Part shown: positions 6,343-9,147 of the stretch, one piece after another | Layout: each line of letters starts with the position of its first letter | Position numbering within the stretch: the first letter of the stretch is position 1 | From: Flavobacteriales bacterium | GTDB lineage: Bacteria; Bacteroidota; Bacteroidia; Flavobacteriales; PHOS-HE28 | Direction: 5' to 3' | Assembly: GCA_008016945.1 (NCBI GenBank) | Contig: SSGN01000196.1 | Location: forward strand, 1-9,147 | DNA: 9,147 nucleotides | The notes under the pieces: model-generated | The model's input: only the letters and a program-made list of their open reading frames with translations | Told to the model about the DNA's origin: nothing | The model's database searches: none | Program-made: the position numbers and the translations under genes

Positions 6343-7116
6343 ATGATGCGTACACTCAAACGCCTCAGCGGCATCGGATCGCTGCTGGCCATCCTGCTCA
6401 GCAGCTGCACCATCAACCGGGACGTGATGTTCCGTACGTCGATGGACTATGAGTTCGACACGTACGTCGATTCGGTGAAAAGCTCCCTGCGCCTGCAACC
6501 CAACGACATGATCCAGTTGCGGCTGTTCGCCAACGACGGTTTCAAGATGATCGACCTGGTGACCGAGAACAGCAGTCGTGAAGCCTCCTTCCTCCAGCGC
6601 GCTCAGTTCAGCTACTACATCGACAACGATGGTTTCGTCAAGTTGCCCGTGATCGGCCGGGTATCGATCCTCGGGCTCACCATCCGCGAGGCCGAGACCT
6701 TCCTGGAGGAGAAGTACAGCGCGTTCTACAACAAACCGTTCGCGCAATTGGTCGTTACCAACCGCCGGGTGGTGGTGTTCCCCGGTGAAGGCGGAAGGGC
6801 GCGGAGCGTGGTACTGGAGAACAACAACACCACCCTGCTGGAAGTGCTGGGCGAGGCGGGAGGTCTGAGCTCCCGTGGTAATGCCAAGAAGGTGAAGGTG
6901 TTCCGCTACGGCCCCAACCGCGAACGCCTCGTGTACGAATTCGACCTCAGCGACATCAGTGGTCTGCGGTATGCCGACATGGTGATGCAAGGTGATGATG
7001 TGGTGTACGTACAGCCGAACCCGGAGATCGCTCGGGAGATCCTAACGGACCTCACCCCGTTGATCACCCTCATGTCCAGTATCATCCTGGTCTACACCGT
7101 GGTGCGAAACCTGTGA
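6343..7116 (+). CDS. wza: Wza-type polysaccharide export outer-membrane lipoprotein
   Basis: The protein is about 257 residues from ATG 6343 (ATG 6346 is equally possible). It should form the outer-membrane channel through which capsule or exopolysaccharide leaves the cell. The N-terminus is a lipoprotein signal: basic MMRTLKR, a hydrophobic core GSLLAILL, then lipobox LSSC with the lipidated Cys at residue 22. A Poly_export domain follows (about 48-140: RLQPNDMIQLRLF, YYIDNDGFVKLPVIGRV, GLTIREAETFLEEKY). An SLBB-like domain comes next (about 142-222: VVVFPGEGG, LENNNTTLLEVLGEAGGL, GDDVVYVQP). The C-terminal hydrophobic segment near 233-254 (LTDLTPLITLMSSIILVYTV) is where Wza has its membrane-spanning amphipathic helix. 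It is only 10 bp ahead of the wzc-like gene and both should act together. No phosphatase (wzb) gene lies between them. Function is well supported by domains and context. Confidence 0.93.
   Translation: MMRTLKRLSGIGSLLAILLSSCTINRDVMFRTSMDYEFDTYVDSVKSSLRLQPNDMIQLRLFANDGFKMIDLVTENSSREASFLQRAQFSYYIDNDGFVKLPVIGRVSILGLTIREAETFLEEKYSAFYNKPFAQLVVTNRRVVVFPGEGGRARSVVLENNNTTLLEVLGEAGGLSSRGNAKKVKVFRYGPNRERLVYEFDLSDISGLRYADMVMQGDDVVYVQPNPEIAREILTDLTPLITLMSSIILVYTVVRNL
6433..6471 (+). repeat. 11-bp direct repeat inside the 5' end of wza
   Basis: CGTACGTCGAT occurs at 6433-6443 and again at 6461-6471, 28 bp apart. The two copies are read in different codon phases, so they do not reflect a repeated peptide. 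Each contains the palindrome CGTACG. Could be chance or a binding-site pair downstream of the wza promoter. Confidence 0.35.
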
Positions 7117-7126
7117 CCGAACGGGC

Positions 7127-9147
7127 ATGATCAACGAGGATGTGAACAGCTCGCGCAGCGTTAGTCTCGAGAGCTACAAGGAACGGATCACGAACTTCAG
7201 CCAGGAGTTCGATCTGGGGCTGTTCGTCTTCATCCTTAACCGAAGCCTGATCTGGATCGCGCTCTGCATGCTCACGGCGCTGGCCTCGGCGCTCATCTAC
7301 CTGCGCTACACCGCCCCCACCTACCAGGCACGCACGGTGATCCAGCTGCGCGCCAACAACACCGCCAAAGAGGTGCTCAACACCTCCATGGCCGCCATGG
7401 GCGAAGAGACCCAACCCGTGGAGGCCGAGGTGCAGCTCATGCGATCGGCCTATTTCCTGGACCGCGTGATCGAGAAGCTGCCCCTTGGCATCAGCTATTA
7501 CAACCGCGGGCAGATCCTCACCGAGGAATACTACACCTCCTCCTTCTTCAAGATCCAAGACCTCGAAGTGACCGACCCGGCCATCATCGACCAGCCGGTG
7601 AACCTTGTTTTCCTGGGCAAGGGTCGGTTCAAGATCAACTATACCCTGGCCGGGACGCCCTTCGAAGGCACCTATGCCCTGAACGAAGTGGTGCGAACAC
7701 GCCACTTCAACTGCAGGCTGTGGGTCGAAGAGGATCACCCGGCACGCACGGAACCGGAGCTTCCGTACAACCTGTATTTCCAGATCAACTCGCGCACCAG
7801 CCTGGTGAACCGGTATGCCCCGCGGTATTTCGTGGACGTGGTGGAATACACCGCCCGTACCGTGAGCCTCAGTTTCCGCGACGAGAACGCCAAGATCGCG
7901 CACGACCTGGCGGAGGCGGCGGCCCAGGAGTTCATCATCCTGGACGTGGAACGCCGTAGTCAGAGCGCCAAGAGCGTGATCGATTTCATCCGATCACAGA
8001 AGGACACCGTGGCTGCCGCACTGCGCGAATCGGAATATCGCCTGCAGACGTTCCGGATCGACAACAATGTGGCCGACCTGACCCAGCTCACCCCCATCTT
8101 CATGGAGCGGTCGGAACGCTACGAGGATGAACGCACCAAGCTGATCCTGGAGATCGAACTGCTCAAGGCCATGGCGGCTGCCACCGACAAGCCCATGCCC
8201 GAGATCAATTCGTACGACCTGCTGCCCATGCTCACGGGCACCGCCTACGAACAGGTGCTCTCCAAGACCATCAACGAACTGCTCAAACTGCTCAGTGAAC
8301 GCGAAGAGCTGATGATGGAAGCGACCTCCAACAACCTGGCCATCGTATCCCTGGAGAACCGCATCGACATCCAGAAGAGGGTCGTGATGGAAAGCATCCG
8401 CGAACTGCTCAAACGGGCCGAGGAACGCCGCGACGACCTGGACGGGATCCAGCAGGATTTCGAACGCCGCTACCGGACCCTGCCCGAGAAAGAGCTCGAG
8501 TTCGCCCGCATCGAACGCATCTTCGCCATCAACGAGAAGTACTACACCCTGCTGCTCGAGAAGGACATCGAGTACAACATCAGCACGGCGGGTTTCGTAC
8601 CGGAGAACAAGGTGCTGGAATCCGCCGTGGTGCCCACCGCACCGCTGTTCCCCGACCGCAACCTGATCCTGATCTACTACCTGGCCACCGGCTTCATCAT
8701 CAGCTTCCTGATTGTCCTGGTCCGCTATGTCCTGCACGACAGCATCACCTCCCTCCACGATATCGCCAAGCTCTCCCACGCCAGCATCTCCATCCTCGGC
8801 ATGGTGCCCAAGTACAAGAAGGAGATCCCCATATCGCAGCTGCTGATCGACAAGAACCCGAAATCGCTCATCGCCGAGGCCTTCCGCACCATCCGCACCA
8901 ACCTCCAGTTCATGGACAACACGGAAGGTGCCAAGACCATCGCCATCACCAGCACCATCTCCGGCGAGGGGAAGACCTTCGTGGCCATCAACCTGGCCGG
9001 TATCATCTCCTTCAGCGGCAAGCGCGTGATCATCCTCGACCTGGACATGCGAAAACCCAAGATCCACCTGGGCTTCGGCGTGGAGAACATCCGTGGTATG
9101 AGCACCCTGTTGATCAACAAGGACAAACTCCACGATTGCATCCAGCA
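7127..9147 (+). CDS. wzc: Wzc-type polysaccharide co-polymerase / tyrosine autokinase (partial, 3' end beyond right edge)
   Basis: The frame is open from ATG 7127 to the window end, giving about 673 residues without a stop. It is an inner-membrane chain-length regulator fused to a bacterial tyrosine kinase. Residues 1-37 are cytoplasmic, TM1 is about 41-59 (LIWIALCMLTALASALIYL), and a Wzz-like region follows. A long periplasmic part to about 510 includes charged, coiled-coil-like stretches rich in Glu/Arg/Leu from about 280 to 470. A GNVR-like segment (about 471-508) ends in VVPTAPLFPDRN, and TM2 is about 513-533. The kinase domain begins AEAFRTIRTNLQFM. Walker A is SGEGKT at 612-617 with Lys616, and Walker A' is LDLDMRKP with Asp638, Asp640 and Arg642. 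Walker B and the C-terminal tyrosine cluster would lie beyond the edge. It follows wza by 10 bp and is probably cotranscribed. Fused two-domain architecture is visible; the phosphorylation sites are not. Confidence 0.93.
   Translation, partial: MINEDVNSSRSVSLESYKERITNFSQEFDLGLFVFILNRSLIWIALCMLTALASALIYLRYTAPTYQARTVIQLRANNTAKEVLNTSMAAMGEETQPVEAEVQLMRSAYFLDRVIEKLPLGISYYNRGQILTEEYYTSSFFKIQDLEVTDPAIIDQPVNLVFLGKGRFKINYTLAGTPFEGTYALNEVVRTRHFNCRLWVEEDHPARTEPELPYNLYFQINSRTSLVNRYAPRYFVDVVEYTARTVSLSFRDENAKIAHDLAEAAAQEFIILDVERRSQSAKSVIDFIRSQKDTVAAALRESEYRLQTFRIDNNVADLTQLTPIFMERSERYEDERTKLILEIELLKAMAAATDKPMPEINSYDLLPMLTGTAYEQVLSKTINELLKLLSEREELMMEATSNNLAIVSLENRIDIQKRVVMESIRELLKRAEERRDDLDGIQQDFERRYRTLPEKELEFARIERIFAINEKYYTLLLEKDIEYNISTAGFVPENKVLESAVVPTAPLFPDRNLILIYYLATGFIISFLIVLVRYVLHDSITSLHDIAKLSHASISILGMVPKYKKEIPISQLLIDKNPKSLIAEAFRTIRTNLQFMDNTEGAKTIAITSTISGEGKTFVAINLAGIISFSGKRVIILDLDMRKPKIHLGFGVENIRGMSTLLINKDKLHDCIQ

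Noticed and set aside
7994..9133. Long minus-strand open frame opposite wzc
   Set aside because: Same artefact: low-complexity, acidic and His-rich product antisense to a clear kinase gene.

Overview
The window (about 60-65% GC by eye) looks like chromosome from a high-GC member of the Bacteroidota, possibly an environmental Flavobacteriales-type lineage. Three things point there: TAnnTTTG-type -7 promoter elements just upstream of several starts, no consistent Shine-Dalgarno sequences, and export proteins (a lipoprotein Wza-like protein with a C-terminal helix, and a Wzz/tyrosine-kinase fusion) that read like those of that phylum. The lineage is inferred from sequence character only.

Layout. 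Positions 1-1508 hold three minus-strand genes: a 4-TM membrane protein (1020-1508), a second membrane protein that looks like its distant paralogue (425-925), and a secreted alpha/beta-hydrolase esterase that runs off the left edge. Positions 1509-1698 form a divergent intergenic region with an outward-facing promoter motif on each side. On the plus strand follow dihydrolipoyl dehydrogenase (lpd), a strong stem-loop, an AsnB-type glutamine amidotransferase, a GT4 glycosyltransferase, a Wza-type outer-membrane polysaccharide export lipoprotein, and a Wzc-type co-polymerase/tyrosine autokinase cut by the right edge.

How the genes fit together. From 3163 to the right edge the window reads as the start of an exopolysaccharide or capsule locus. 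The glycosyltransferase adds a sugar to a lipid-linked glycan, the AsnB-like enzyme either makes asparagine or amidates a sugar, and the Wza/Wzc pair controls chain length and exports the polymer. Flippase, polymerase and further transferases would be expected beyond 9147. lpd is a housekeeping gene separated from this block by the stem-loop. The leftward genes appear unrelated to it.

I see no tRNA, rRNA, CRISPR array, insertion sequence or defence module, and nothing I would call a new system. The observations most worth checking are a 12-bp perfect palindrome abutting the wza promoter motif, very short (possibly leaderless) 5' ends at three genes, the lpd-asnB hairpin, the tandem paralogous membrane proteins, and an insertion in the glycosyltransferase.
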